Source: Hypericibacter adhaerens (GTDB taxonomy: Bacteria; Pseudomonadota; Alphaproteobacteria; Dongiales; Dongiaceae). From it: a stretch of 64,000 nucleotides of DNA. The stretch lies in the NCBI RefSeq assembly GCF_008728835.1, contig NZ_CP042582.1:1426001-1490000 (forward strand), read 5' to 3'. Both the position numbers and the translations under genes were made by a program. How positions within the stretch are numbered: position 1 is the first letter of the stretch; each line of letters starts with the position of its first letter. Of the stretch, positions 9,537 through 18,043 are shown piece by piece. The notes under the pieces are model-generated. The model saw only the letters and a program-made list of their open reading frames with translations. It was not told the origin of the DNA and did no database searches.

Positions 9537-10733
9537 ATGAGCGACGGCGGCGAGTACAACGACGATCTGGTGGCCTTCCTGGAGCTGATCTGGGGCCGGG
9601 GCTTCATGGCGCCGGGCGGGCCGGCATTGGTGAAGAAGACGGTCGCGGGGCTCGATCTCGAGGGCAAGCGCGTGCTCGATATCGGCTCCGGCCTCGGCGG
9701 GCCCGACATGGTGCTGGCGGGGCTGGGCGCCACCGTGGTCGGGCTCGATATCGAGGCGCCGGTGATCGAGCGCGCGAGGAAGCTGGTTGCGGCCCGGGGG
9801 CTCTCTGACCGCGTCAGCTTCAAGCTCACCGAGCCCGGTCCGCTGCCCTTCGCCGACGCGAGCTTCGATCTGGCCTACAGCTCCGGCGCCTTCACGCAGA
9901 TCGCCGCCAAGGAGGCGATGTTCGGCGAGGTCTTCCGCGTGCTCGAGCCCGGCGGCTGGTTCGCGGTCTATGACTGGATGAAGGGGCCGGGCCCGATCAG
10001 CGACGACATGCGCTATTTCTACAAGATGGAGGGCCTCACCTATGCGATGGAGACGCCCGCCTTCCACCGCCGCGTGCTGAAGAAACTGGGCTTCGACCGG
10101 ATCGAGGTCGAGGAGGATGGCGGCTGGTACCGCGACGAGGCGCATCGCGAGCATGCACAGCTCGCGGGCGCGCTCCATCCCCGCGTGGCGGCGCTGCTGG
10201 GCCGCGAGAAGGCCGACTATTTCGTCGAGAACTGGCGCGCCATGCTGGTGGTGCTCGACAAGGGCGAGCATCGGCCGGGATTCTGGCGCGCGCAGAAGCC
10301 GCTCGCAGCGGCGAAGAGATCCACATCCACCGCATCAGGGAAAGAGAAGATGTCACGCAAGGTTTCGGCCAGGACGGTGCTGCCGGTGAAGATCGGCGGC
10401 AAGGGCCCCAAGACCGTGAAGACAAAGATCGCAAATCCCATCAGCGGCAGCCCCAAGACCACGACGCAGAACTTCTACACCGACGCGACCGGCGGCTTCG
10501 TCTCCGGCATCTGGACCGCGACCAAGGGCAAATGGGCGGTCGATTACAGCGAGGAGGAGTTCATCTATCTCCTTGCCGGCAAGGTGAAGCTCACCGCCGC
10601 GAACGGCCGCAGCAAGACCTTCAGCAAGGGCGAGGCCTTCGTGATCCCGGCGGGGTTCAAGGGGACCTGGGAGACGCTGGCGCCGATCCGGAAGTTCTAC
10701 GCGATCCAGGACCGGAGCGCGGGGAAGAAGTAG
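9537..10733 (+). CDS. SAM-dependent methyltransferase fused to a cupin domain
   Basis: A 398-residue two-domain protein. Residues about 1-250 are a class I methyltransferase with motif I VLDIGSGLGGPDM, an acidic VVGLDIE for SAM ribose binding, and PLPFADASFDLAYSSG. The fold resembles phosphoethanolamine or sterol methyltransferases. After a linker (about residues 255-290), residues 295-395 form a small cupin (YSEEEFIYLLAGKVKLTAAN, KGEAFVIPAGFKGTWE) of the DUF861 type. The ATG at 9537 has a run of G upstream; an ATG at 9516 would add seven residues. An internal ATG at 10350 with AAAGAGAAG before it could also start the cupin alone. Without the IS it would lie about 95 bases after adhXL. Substrate unknown. 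Confidence 0.75.
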   Translation: MSDGGEYNDDLVAFLELIWGRGFMAPGGPALVKKTVAGLDLEGKRVLDIGSGLGGPDMVLAGLGATVVGLDIEAPVIERARKLVAARGLSDRVSFKLTEPGPLPFADASFDLAYSSGAFTQIAAKEAMFGEVFRVLEPGGWFAVYDWMKGPGPISDDMRYFYKMEGLTYAMETPAFHRRVLKKLGFDRIEVEEDGGWYRDEAHREHAQLAGALHPRVAALLGREKADYFVENWRAMLVVLDKGEHRPGFWRAQKPLAAAKRSTSTASGKEKMSRKVSARTVLPVKIGGKGPKTVKTKIANPISGSPKTTTQNFYTDATGGFVSGIWTATKGKWAVDYSEEEFIYLLAGKVKLTAANGRSKTFSKGEAFVIPAGFKGTWETLAPIRKFYAIQDRSAGKK

Positions 10734-10793
10734 GCGCGCCTCTTCATCGTCATGCCGATGATGTGACAAGGGAGCGAGCACGGCATTCTAGTC

Positions 10794-10815
10794 GTCATCC
10801 CCGCGGAAGCGGGGA
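10794..10815. repeat. Left arm of 80-bp palindromic repeat split by IS30
   Basis: This is the left arm, starting GTCATCCCCGCGGAAGCGGG, of the same repeat seen at 7007 and 25340. It ends in GGA (10813-10815), the 3-bp target duplication of the IS30 element. The rest of the unit continues at 11850-11910. Confidence 0.8.
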
Positions 10816-11805
10816 GGTGGATTCACACTCCAAGTGCAACACCTGCTGCCAGAAGAGTTCGGCGGGGGAGCGCCAGTCAAGGCACTTGCGCGGGGTGTTG
10901 TTGTAGGCCCGGAGCAAGCCTGAGATCTGGCGCGAGGTGAGCGCGGCGAGATCGGTTTTCCTGGGGATCCGGCGGCGCATCCTTCCGATGGCGTTCTCGA
11001 TGCCGCCCTTCTGCCAGGGGGCGTGGGGATCGCAGAAGAAGGTCTGGATGTCGAGGCGGTGGAGCTCGTAGTGGCGGGCGAACTCGGTGCCGTTGTCGAA
11101 GGTGATGGTCTGGCGCAGGGTCGCGGGCAGGGGTTCGAGCAGGCCGGCGATGGCGGCGGCGATCGGTGCGGCCTGCTTGCCGTGGGGCCTGACGGCGAGG
11201 AGCAGGCGGGAGGATCGCTCATGCAGGGTGAGGAGTGCCTGGCCGTAGCGAGCGAACATCATGAGGTCGGCCTCCCAGTGACCGGGACTTGAGCGGTCCT
11301 CGACGTCGGGTGGCCTTTCCTCAATGGAAACACGGGCTTGGATGTGGAGGGCGGAGCTGCCGCCCTTGCGCCCGCGAAAGCCGCGCTTGGATTTGGCGCG
11401 CGGCAGGTAGTGGCGCCAGCTGTAGTCCTGGCGGCGGGTGATCTGGGCCTGGATGAAGCGATAGATGCTCTCGGGGCTGATGAGATGACGGCCCGACTGG
11501 CGCTCGAGCCGGCCGCAGACCTGCTCGGGCGACCAGCCTTTCCTCAAGCCCTCCAGCACCTGCCGGCGCAGGTGCGCGTCGCGCTCCAGGCGCGAGCCGC
11601 GCCAGCGCCGGGCCCGGGTCTGCTGCTGGGCGTAAGCCGCCCGGTAGCCGATCTGCCGGCCACGGTTGCGCTTCAGTTCCCGACTAACCGTCGATGCCGG
11701 GCGATCCAGAGCTGCAGCGATTTGGCGGATCGAGCGACCTTTGGAACGAAGGTCGGCAATGATGGCGCGCTCTTCGGACGAGAGCTGCTCGTAGTGCTTC
11801 CCCAT
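10795..11805 (-). CDS. IS30-family DDE transposase
   Basis: A 336-residue transposase. The N-terminal helix-turn-helix (LSSEERAIIADLRSKGRS, then IRQIAAALDRPASTVSREL) precedes a DDE core with Asp in GHWEADLMMF, Asp in TFDNGTEFARHYE and Glu in WQKGGIENAIGRMRRRIP. The RMRRRIPRKTDL stretch and the YNNTPRKCLDWRSPAELF tail are IS30 hallmarks. Oddly, the frame has no stop inside the element: it runs through the left end at 10816 and six codons into the flanking repeat before TGA at 10795-10797. The natural C terminus therefore depends on the insertion site. Otherwise it looks intact. Confidence 0.93.
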   Translation of the reverse strand: MGKHYEQLSSEERAIIADLRSKGRSIRQIAAALDRPASTVSRELKRNRGRQIGYRAAYAQQQTRARRWRGSRLERDAHLRRQVLEGLRKGWSPEQVCGRLERQSGRHLISPESIYRFIQAQITRRQDYSWRHYLPRAKSKRGFRGRKGGSSALHIQARVSIEERPPDVEDRSSPGHWEADLMMFARYGQALLTLHERSSRLLLAVRPHGKQAAPIAAAIAGLLEPLPATLRQTITFDNGTEFARHYELHRLDIQTFFCDPHAPWQKGGIENAIGRMRRRIPRKTDLAALTSRQISGLLRAYNNTPRKCLDWRSPAELFWQQVLHLECESTSPLPRG

Positions 11806-11849
11806 GGCAACACCCTAATCTGGTGTTGCACTTCGTTTGAAAACTCAGC
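10816..11849 (-). mobile_element. IS30-family insertion sequence, about 1034 bp
   Basis: Imperfect 28-bp terminal inverted repeats at 10816-10843 and 11822-11849 match at about 20 positions and share the core AAGTGCAACACC. A 3-bp direct repeat GGA flanks the element (10813-10815 and 11850-11852), as expected for IS30. Joining the flanks with one GGA restores an 80-bp palindromic repeat, which confirms the boundaries. It carries a single transposase. Confidence 0.88.
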
Positions 11850-11910
11850 GGATCCATCCCGATCCAGCGCGTCGAACTGAGCTATGGATTCCCGCTTTCG
11901 CGGGGATGAC
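11850..11910. repeat. Right part of 80-bp palindromic repeat split by IS30
   Basis: It begins with the GGA duplication and continues TCCATCCCGATCCAG through the loop to the right arm ending GCGGGGATGAC at 11910. Together with 10794-10815 it makes one complete unit. Confidence 0.8.
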
Positions 11911-11964
11911 GGTGGACGTGTGGAATGACGAGGAGAGGGCGAAGAGTCTGAGCCGTCGCTCTCC

Positions 11965-13023
11965 TCACACCGTATGGAACCGGAACCGCATCCCATGCTG
12001 GTAGGTCTCCCCGGGATCGAGGCGGGCTTGCGGGAATGACGGCACGTTCGGCGAGTTGGGGAATTTCTGCGTCTCGAGCGCGAAGCCGCCATAGCGTCCG
12101 TAGCGCGCGCCGCCCTTGCCAGGCACCGCGTCGTTGAGCTCGGCGCCGGTATAGAACTGCAGGCCGGGCTCGGTCGTCGCGAGATCGAAGGCGCGGCCGC
12201 TCACGGGATCGCGCGCCTGCAGGACCGGACGCATCGTGCCGGCCGCGCCGGCCAGCACGAGATTGTGGTCATAGCCGCCGGCGTTGGGCGCATGGCCGAA
12301 GGGGTAGGGAACGCGCTCGATGTCGCGCCCGATCGGCTTGAAGGCGGAGAAGTCGAAGGCGGTGCCGGCGACGGGCAGGATCTCGCCCGTCGGGATCAGC
12401 TCGCGATCGACCGGCGTATAGCCCGCGGCCGCGATCCTGAGCTCCTGCCGCAGCACGTCGCCCGAGCCGTGGCCCGCGAGATTGAAATAGCTGTGATGGA
12501 CCAGATTGGCGATGGTGGGCCGGTCGCTGTGCGCCGTCATCTCGATCGTGAGCTCGTTGGCATCCGTGAGCGCGAATGAAACGCGGGCGTCGAGCGTGCC
12601 CGGATAGCCTTCTTCGCCGTCGGGCGAGCGCAGCGTGAAGATCACGCTGTTGCCGTCCGTACCCGGTTCGCCGCTCCAGATCCGCTTGTCGAAGCCCCTG
12701 AGCCCGCCATGGGCGTGGTTGCGGCCCTCGTTGAGGCTGAGGGCGTAGGGGCGGCTGTCGAGCGAGAACCGGCCCGCCTGGATGCGGTTGCCGTAGCGCC
12801 CGCAGGTCGCCCCCATATAGGCGTCGCTCGCGCGGTAATCCTCGATCCGGTCGAAGCCCAGCACGACATCCGCCATCCGCCCCTGCCGGTCGGGCAGGTG
12901 CAGTTCCGTCAAGGTCGCGCCATAGCCGATGAAGCGCGCGGCCAGGCCGGCGCGATTGGTCAGGGTGAAGCGGGAGACCGCCTCGCCATCGATCCTGCCG
13001 AAGATGTCCCTGGTGACAGCCAC
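11965..13023 (-). CDS. galM: Aldose 1-epimerase (galactose mutarotase)
   Basis: A 352-residue enzyme interconverting alpha and beta anomers of aldoses such as galactose and glucose. Landmarks are ATCGRYGNRIQAGRF and NHAHGGLRGFDKRIW (substrate Arg and first His), NLVHHSYFNLAGHGSG with the catalytic His (about residue 180), and FALETQKFPNSPNVPSFP with the catalytic Glu near the C terminus. Length is normal. No leader is visible, so it is probably cytoplasmic. It has no sugar-operon partners here: upstream is the IS30 repeat and the next gene on the same strand is a DUF983 protein. Assignment is secure; sugar preference is not visible. Confidence 0.93.
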   Translation of the reverse strand: MAVTRDIFGRIDGEAVSRFTLTNRAGLAARFIGYGATLTELHLPDRQGRMADVVLGFDRIEDYRASDAYMGATCGRYGNRIQAGRFSLDSRPYALSLNEGRNHAHGGLRGFDKRIWSGEPGTDGNSVIFTLRSPDGEEGYPGTLDARVSFALTDANELTIEMTAHSDRPTIANLVHHSYFNLAGHGSGDVLRQELRIAAAGYTPVDRELIPTGEILPVAGTAFDFSAFKPIGRDIERVPYPFGHAPNAGGYDHNLVLAGAAGTMRPVLQARDPVSGRAFDLATTEPGLQFYTGAELNDAVPGKGGARYGRYGGFALETQKFPNSPNVPSFPQARLDPGETYQHGMRFRFHTV

Positions 13024-13107
13024 GCCTCGTCCCCTTCGCTCGATCGCAGCGGGGACTATAGCATCGGCCGTCGGATCGGAACGGTGCCGCGCGTGAAACC
13101 GGCGGCG

Positions 13108-13518
13108 CTACTTGTCCTGCTTCGAGCGCCAGATGGTGCCGATCACCGCCCCTTTGATGAAGGGCAGGAGCGCCAGCGTGCCGAACAACGTGACCGGCAT
13201 CCAGATCGCCATCTGCACCCAGTATTCCGGATGGACGGTCTTCTCCAGGGCGAGCAGCCCCGGCACCACGATATGCCCGACGATCAGGATGGTGAAATAG
13301 GCGGGCACGTCGTCGGAGCGATAGGGCTCGAAGGCGAGGCCGCAATGGCTGCACTGGTCGGCCATCGTGAGATAGCCCTTGAACAGCGAGCCCTGACCGC
13401 AGCGCGGACAGCGTCGCGTGAAGCCGCGCTTGAGCGCGGTCCAGAGGGGCACGGGGGGAAACTGGCTCCAGTCCCCGGCGGCCGGAGTCGCGGTGGGTTC
13501 GGCAATGGAGGGTGTCAT
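13108..13518 (-). CDS. DUF983 zinc-ribbon membrane protein
   Basis: A 136-residue protein with the DUF983 layout. An N-terminal CPRCGQGSLFKGYL and a second CSHCGLAF form a four-Cys zinc-ribbon-like site (about residues 37-65). Two transmembrane helices follow (YFTILIVGHIVVPGLLAL and MPVTLFGTLALLPFIKGA). The family is common in alphaproteobacteria and has no established function. I start at the ATG at 13518; an ATG at 13548 would add ten residues without a better ribosome-binding site. It lies 84 bases upstream of galM on the same strand and 60 bases after the amidase end. Confidence 0.85.
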   Translation of the reverse strand: MTPSIAEPTATPAAGDWSQFPPVPLWTALKRGFTRRCPRCGQGSLFKGYLTMADQCSHCGLAFEPYRSDDVPAYFTILIVGHIVVPGLLALEKTVHPEYWVQMAIWMPVTLFGTLALLPFIKGAVIGTIWRSKQDK

Positions 13519-13578
13519 GACTCGCCCGATCGTCCTGCTATGCCCCATTGGCAGTGAAATGGAGTGTAGAACAGATGC

Positions 13579-14976
13579 CTACAAGCTCGGCATGACGAAA
13601 GGTCGCGCCTTCTCGTAGGCCCGCGCCGCCTTGAGCACCGCGGTCTCGGCATAGCGGGCTCCCACGATCTGCAGGCCGACCGGCAGGCCCGCCTTGGTGA
13701 AGCCGCAAGGCACCGAGGCCGCCGGCTGCTGGGTCAGGTTGAAGGGGTAGCTGAAGGGCGACCAGTCGGTCCAGCGGCCGCCCTCGTCCTCGGGCGGCAC
13801 TTCCACCCCGGCCTGGAAGGCCGGCAGCGGCATCATCGGCGTGAGCAGCAGGTCGTAGCGCTTGTGGAAGCGGTTCATCATGACGCCGAAGCCCTCGCGC
13901 GCCTTCACCGCCGCCAGATAGTCCATCAGGCCGATCCGGGCGCCGGCCTCGGCGATCTCGACCAGGCCCGGGTCCATCGCCTTCTTTTGCTCAGGGCTGT
14001 AGGCGCTGAGCGCGTTGGCGGCCCCCGGGAACCAGTGCTTCACGAAGACCTCGCCGACATTCTCGAACTTGAGGTCGGTCTCTTCGAGCGTGGCGCCGAG
14101 CTCGTCGGCAAAGAGGCGCGCGGCCTCGGCCGTGAGGGCCGCCACCTCGGGATCGACGCGGTTGCCGCTGAGCGTCGGGCTCCAGGCGATCTTGAGGCCC
14201 TTCACACCCGCCTCGAGATCCTTCGTGTAGTCGGTGCCGTCATAGGGGAGCGCATACCAGTCGCGCTCGTCGGGCAGCGCCAGCACGTTCAGCATCAGCG
14301 CTCCGTCCGCGACCGTGCGCGTCATCGGGCCGACATGGGCGACCGTGCCGAAGGGGCTCAAGGGATGCGCCGGCACGCGGCCATAGGTCTGCTTCAGCCC
14401 GAAGATGCCGGTGAAGCTCGCCGGGATGCGGATCGAGCCGCCGCCATCGGTGCCGAGATGGAGCGCGCCGAAGCCGCAGGCGGCCGCGACCGCGGCCCCG
14501 CCCGAGGAGCCGCCCGGCGTGCGCTCGGTGTTCCAGGGATTGCGCGTGATGCCCGTGCGCGGGCTGTCGGTGACGCCCTTCCAGCCGAACTCGGGCGTGG
14601 TGGTCTTGCCCAGCAGTACCGCGCCCTGCTCGCGCAGCCGCGCCACGCAGGGCGCGTCCTCGTCCCAGGCCTGGTCGCGCCGGATGGCGCGGCTGCCGCG
14701 CAGCGTGGGCCAGCCCTTGGTCAGCAGCAGGTCCTTCACCGTCGCGGTGACCCCGTCGACCCTACCAATCGGCTCGCCCTTCTGCCAGCGCGCCTCCGAC
14801 GCCTTCGCCGATTTGAGCGCAGCATCCTCGTCCACCAGGCAGAAGGCGTTGAAGCGCCCGTCATGCCTGGCGATGCGCGCCAGCGCCGCCTTCGTCGCCT
14901 CGACCGGCGAGAGCTTCTTGGCGCGGTAGAGCGACAGCAGCTCGGTGGCGGAGAGGAGGGCGGGGTCGGTGGTCAT
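13579..14976 (-). CDS. Amidase (amidase-signature family)
   Basis: A 465-residue amidase-signature hydrolase with the full Ser-cisSer-Lys triad: Lys in TATVKDLLLTKG (about residue 78), cis-Ser in TPGGSSGGAAVAA (about 155) and the nucleophile Ser in GTDGGGSIRIPAS (about 178). These enzymes hydrolyse carboxamides; the substrate cannot be read from sequence, and GatA is unlikely without gatB/gatC partners. The ATG at 14976 (MTTDPALLSATELL) is chosen because homologous amidases begin there and GGAG lies upstream; the ORF is open to 15252 but overlaps the divergent MFS promoter region. It may act with the divergently transcribed transporter (inference). Confidence 0.88.
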   Translation of the reverse strand: MTTDPALLSATELLSLYRAKKLSPVEATKAALARIARHDGRFNAFCLVDEDAALKSAKASEARWQKGEPIGRVDGVTATVKDLLLTKGWPTLRGSRAIRRDQAWDEDAPCVARLREQGAVLLGKTTTPEFGWKGVTDSPRTGITRNPWNTERTPGGSSGGAAVAAACGFGALHLGTDGGGSIRIPASFTGIFGLKQTYGRVPAHPLSPFGTVAHVGPMTRTVADGALMLNVLALPDERDWYALPYDGTDYTKDLEAGVKGLKIAWSPTLSGNRVDPEVAALTAEAARLFADELGATLEETDLKFENVGEVFVKHWFPGAANALSAYSPEQKKAMDPGLVEIAEAGARIGLMDYLAAVKAREGFGVMMNRFHKRYDLLLTPMMPLPAFQAGVEVPPEDEGGRWTDWSPFSYPFNLTQQPAASVPCGFTKAGLPVGLQIVGARYAETAVLKAARAYEKARPFVMPSL

Positions 14977-15172
14977 GATGAGGAAGCTCCATGGCATGTC
15001 GGCATGAAGGCGCCAAGCAGAGAGATTTGTGTCACCCACGAATTTGTTTGTCGAGGGGAGCATCGGCGCCCGACTGAACCCCAAAAGGGTGAGGCGGGTG
15101 AAGCCCGCCTGCTCTAGCCCTCGCTGCAATCCCCCGCTAGAGTGCGCCGCCTCCATCGGGACCCTGCCCGCC

Positions 15173-16330
15173 ATGACCGCCATTGCCCTCACGGAGCGCC
15201 AGCGCCGGCGCAGCCTTGCCGCGATCATCTCGGCCGGATTCGGCGCGGGCATGTCGATGGCGTCGCTGCTGCCGCTGCTCTCGCTGCTGATGGAACGTCA
15301 TGGCTATGACGCGGGGCTGATCGGGCTCAACGCCGCGATGTTCCCGGTCTCGGTGCTGCTGTTCGGATCGCTGGCGCCGCTGGTCGTGCGCCGGCTGGGG
15401 GCGCTGCGGACCCTGTGGCTCTCGGCCATCGGCTTCACGCTGGTGACGCCGCTCTATTACCTGACCGATCCCTGGAGCTGGTACGGCTGGCGCTTCGTCG
15501 CGGGCTTCCTCGGCGCCATCGGCTGGATGACCAGCGAGGCCTGGCTCAACATGGTGGCGCGGCCCGAGAGCCGCGGGCGCGTCATGGCGGTCTATACCAC
15601 CGTGATCGCGGCTGGCATGACGATCGGCCCTTTCATCATCTCGGCCATCGGCATCGAGGGCTTCTGGCCCTTCCTCTTCATCATGGGGGCGACCGCGCTC
15701 ACGGCCCTGCCGTTGCTCTTCGCGCGCGGCCTTTCGCCCGACTTCTCGCGGCAGATGCCGCTGCAGCCCTGGCGCGCGCTCGCCCACGCGCCCACCGTGC
15801 TGATCGGCTCGGTCGCGGCGGGTGCGGTCGACATGGCGATCATGTCGCTGCTGCCGGTCTGGGGCGTGGCCGAGGGTTTCTCGCAGAACGATGCGGCGCG
15901 GCTGATCTCGGTCTTCGCTGCCGGCAGCCTGCTCATGCAATGGCCGGTCGGCTGGCTCGCCGATCATTGGAGCCAGCGCGGCACCATCATGATCTGCTCG
16001 ACCGTGACCGGCGCGGGCGCGCTGCTGCTGCCCCTGCTGGCGGGCCAGCCCGTCCTGCTCTGGCCGATGATCTTCGTCTGGGGCGGGGTGGTGTTCGGCG
16101 TCTATACCGCGGCGCTGGCGCTGCTGGGCGATCGTTTTCCCGCCCATGAGCTCGCCGGCGCCAACGCGCTCTTCATCATGGCCTACCAGGTGGGGAGCCT
16201 CGGCGGCCCGCCGGTTGCGGGTGTCACCATGGACCGCTTCGGCGCGATGGGCCTGCCGGTGATGATCGCCACCATCTCGGCGGCCTATCTGCTGTTCAGC
16301 CTGGCGCGGCGCGCGATGATGCGGGGGTAG
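15173..16330 (+). CDS. MFS transporter, YcaD-like
   Basis: A 385-residue inner-membrane protein with about twelve predicted helices in two halves. The loop between helices 2 and 3 is reduced (LAPLVVRRLGALRTLW). EAWLNMVARPESRGRVMAVY resembles the YcaD and fosmidomycin-type MFS branch. The ATG at 15173 gives a normal short cytoplasmic N terminus; the reading frame open to 15029 has no transporter character. It is divergent from the amidase across about 200 bases. Substrate and direction are unknown. Confidence 0.85.
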   Translation: MTAIALTERQRRRSLAAIISAGFGAGMSMASLLPLLSLLMERHGYDAGLIGLNAAMFPVSVLLFGSLAPLVVRRLGALRTLWLSAIGFTLVTPLYYLTDPWSWYGWRFVAGFLGAIGWMTSEAWLNMVARPESRGRVMAVYTTVIAAGMTIGPFIISAIGIEGFWPFLFIMGATALTALPLLFARGLSPDFSRQMPLQPWRALAHAPTVLIGSVAAGAVDMAIMSLLPVWGVAEGFSQNDAARLISVFAAGSLLMQWPVGWLADHWSQRGTIMICSTVTGAGALLLPLLAGQPVLLWPMIFVWGGVVFGVYTAALALLGDRFPAHELAGANALFIMAYQVGSLGGPPVAGVTMDRFGAMGLPVMIATISAAYLLFSLARRAMMRG

Positions 16331-16371
16331 GATTCTCCGGCGGCAACGCCAAGGGCAGGACTTTCTTCTTC

Positions 16372-16464
16372 GTCATGCCGGCTTCAGGCCGGCATCCATG
16401 AACACGGACCGTGCTCGGTCTTGCGGGACGGGTGTTCATGGGCCCCGGCCTTCGCCGGGGTGAC
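16372..16464. repeat. Variant palindromic intergenic repeat
   Basis: It begins GTCATGCCGGC and ends GCCGGGGTGAC, with an inner hairpin CCCCGGCCTTCGCCGGGG at 16443-16460 and another around GCCGGCTTCAGGCCGGC (16377-16393). It has the position and outline of the 80-bp repeats but a different sequence. It lies between the converging MFS and amine oxidase genes and may end transcription on both sides (inference). Confidence 0.65.
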
Positions 16465-16511
16465 GAAGGAGTGAACGGACTTCGCCTTGGAGAGTGCGTA
16501 CAGAAACACTC

Positions 16512-17834
16512 CTATCCCAGCCGCCGCTCGACCTCGTTCGCGGTCTCGACACCGCTGCGCATCGCGCCGCCGCAGGTCTCGGCATAGGTCCCGGCGCAGG
16601 CTTCACCGGCGAAGAACAGGCGGTCCTCGACCGGCCTGCGGATGGCGGCTCGCGCCGCGTAGGCGCCGGGCCGGGTCGAGGCATAGGCGCCGAGGCTCCA
16701 GGGATCGCGGCCCCAGCCGGTGAAGGCGCCGCGGACCACATGCTTGTCGAGGCCGGAGCCCAGCATGTCGCGCAGCTTCTCCTGCGCGAAGGCGACGCCG
16801 GCCGCGTCGCCTTGCTTCGTCAGGTCCCAGGCGCAGCTTCCGCCGAGGAAGCCGATCATCAGATCGAAGCCGAAAGGCCGCACCAGGAAGAAGCAGGCCT
16901 CGGTCGATGCCGCCTTGTAGCTGAGCCAGCTGTTCTCGGGCAGGCCGAAGGTCTCGCCGTCGAGCTGCAGCGGCGCCTTGGCCAGGAGGCCCATCGGCAG
17001 GCCGGCAATGGCGTCCCGCTTCCAATCCGGCAGGGGCGGATCGAAGGCGATGCTCTCGGCCGCCAGCACGCCCAGCGGCACCGTCACGATGCCGATCCGG
17101 GCCTTGATGGTGCCGGCATCGGTCTCGACCGCGACGCCGTCGCCGCCCCAGGCGATGCGCCGGGCGGGGGTGGAAAGCCGCACCGGCAGATCCTGGCCAT
17201 AGCGTGCGACCAGCGCGCCGAAGCCCTCACGGATCATCAGGTTCGGCTCCGTCTCCGCCAGGTTCCACCAGTCCTGGCAGGAGAAATCCTCGAGATCCTT
17301 GCCCATCGACATCGGGCCGATCCAGGACTCCGCGACCCAGATCCAGGATTCGTCGCGCGGGCTGACCGAGGCGGCGCTCACATCCTTGCCGGCGCGGCCC
17401 GCCGCGGCGACGGCGCCCCGGAGCCGGTTCCAGGCACGCCCGTAGTCGGCGAGCTCGTCGTCATTCGCATGCCGGTCGCCGACGAAGACCGTCTCCTCGG
17501 CCTCGTCATGGTTGAGGAGCGTGTAGTTCCCGTCCTTCGCGATCGGCGTCCAGGGATTCCGGTTCGAGCTGTGGAGCCAGGAGCAGCCATGATCGAAGGG
17601 AATCCCGCCGAAGGTCGCGTTGTCGGTCCAGGCGCGCCCGCCGATGCGGTCGCGCGCCTCGATCACCACGACCGAGCGCCCTTTGTCGATCAGCGTGCGC
17701 GCCGCGGCGAGGCCCGCGGCCCCGGCGCCGACGATGACGACGTCGGGCTCCTGCGCGAAGGCGCGCGGGAAGGGAAGGGAGAGCGCGGCGAGCCCGCCCA
17801 GGACGGCGCGGCGGCTGAGAGACAGGGAGCGCAT
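16512..17834 (-). CDS. Tat-exported flavin amine oxidase
   Basis: A 440-residue flavoprotein. The N terminus SLSRRAVLGGLAALSLPF is a twin-arginine signal ending near FAQ. The FAD Rossmann motif VIVGAGAAGLAAARTL (about residues 32-47) and EARDRIGGRAWT follow. A C-terminal FAD segment, LFFAGEACAGTYAETCGGA, matches monoamine and polyamine oxidases, which deaminate amines with release of hydrogen peroxide. The ATG at 17834 is chosen because the Tat motif starts there; an upstream in-frame ATG at 17918 lies in repeat DNA. Periplasmic location is inferred from the signal. The amine substrate is unknown. Confidence 0.88.
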   Translation of the reverse strand: MRSLSLSRRAVLGGLAALSLPFPRAFAQEPDVVIVGAGAAGLAAARTLIDKGRSVVVIEARDRIGGRAWTDNATFGGIPFDHGCSWLHSSNRNPWTPIAKDGNYTLLNHDEAEETVFVGDRHANDDELADYGRAWNRLRGAVAAAGRAGKDVSAASVSPRDESWIWVAESWIGPMSMGKDLEDFSCQDWWNLAETEPNLMIREGFGALVARYGQDLPVRLSTPARRIAWGGDGVAVETDAGTIKARIGIVTVPLGVLAAESIAFDPPLPDWKRDAIAGLPMGLLAKAPLQLDGETFGLPENSWLSYKAASTEACFFLVRPFGFDLMIGFLGGSCAWDLTKQGDAAGVAFAQEKLRDMLGSGLDKHVVRGAFTGWGRDPWSLGAYASTRPGAYAARAAIRRPVEDRLFFAGEACAGTYAETCGGAMRSGVETANEVERRLG

Positions 17835-17893
17835 GGATAGGAATGTTATCGGGAAGACGGCGAGAGGTCTATTCGGCCGCGGAGCGTACGGCC

Positions 17894-18026
17894 ACCCTCC
17901 CCCTACCCCCTCCCGCAAGGGGAGGGGGCCAGAATGACAAACATCTCGCTCTTACCGGCAAAGGGAGGAGGCTGGGACAACAAACATCACGCCCCCTCCC
18001 TTCACGGGAGGGGGTAGGGGGAGGGT
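17894..18026. repeat. Large palindromic repeat with 22-bp perfect outer arms
   Basis: Outer arms 17894-17915 and 18005-18026 are exact reverse complements (ACCCTCCCCCTACCCCC and its complement). The interior holds a CCCTCCCGCAAGGGGAGGG hairpin and the AACATCACG linker seen next to the IS481 insertion. It separates the amine oxidase promoter from the end of the cyclodeaminase-family gene. Confidence 0.85.
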
Positions 18027-18043
18027 GGCGAGCGCTCCTTGCG

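Noticed and set aside
13579-14976. GatA subunit of the tRNA-dependent amidotransferase
   Set aside because: The amidase signature is general, no gatB or gatC is adjacent, and the C-terminal part does not resemble GatA.
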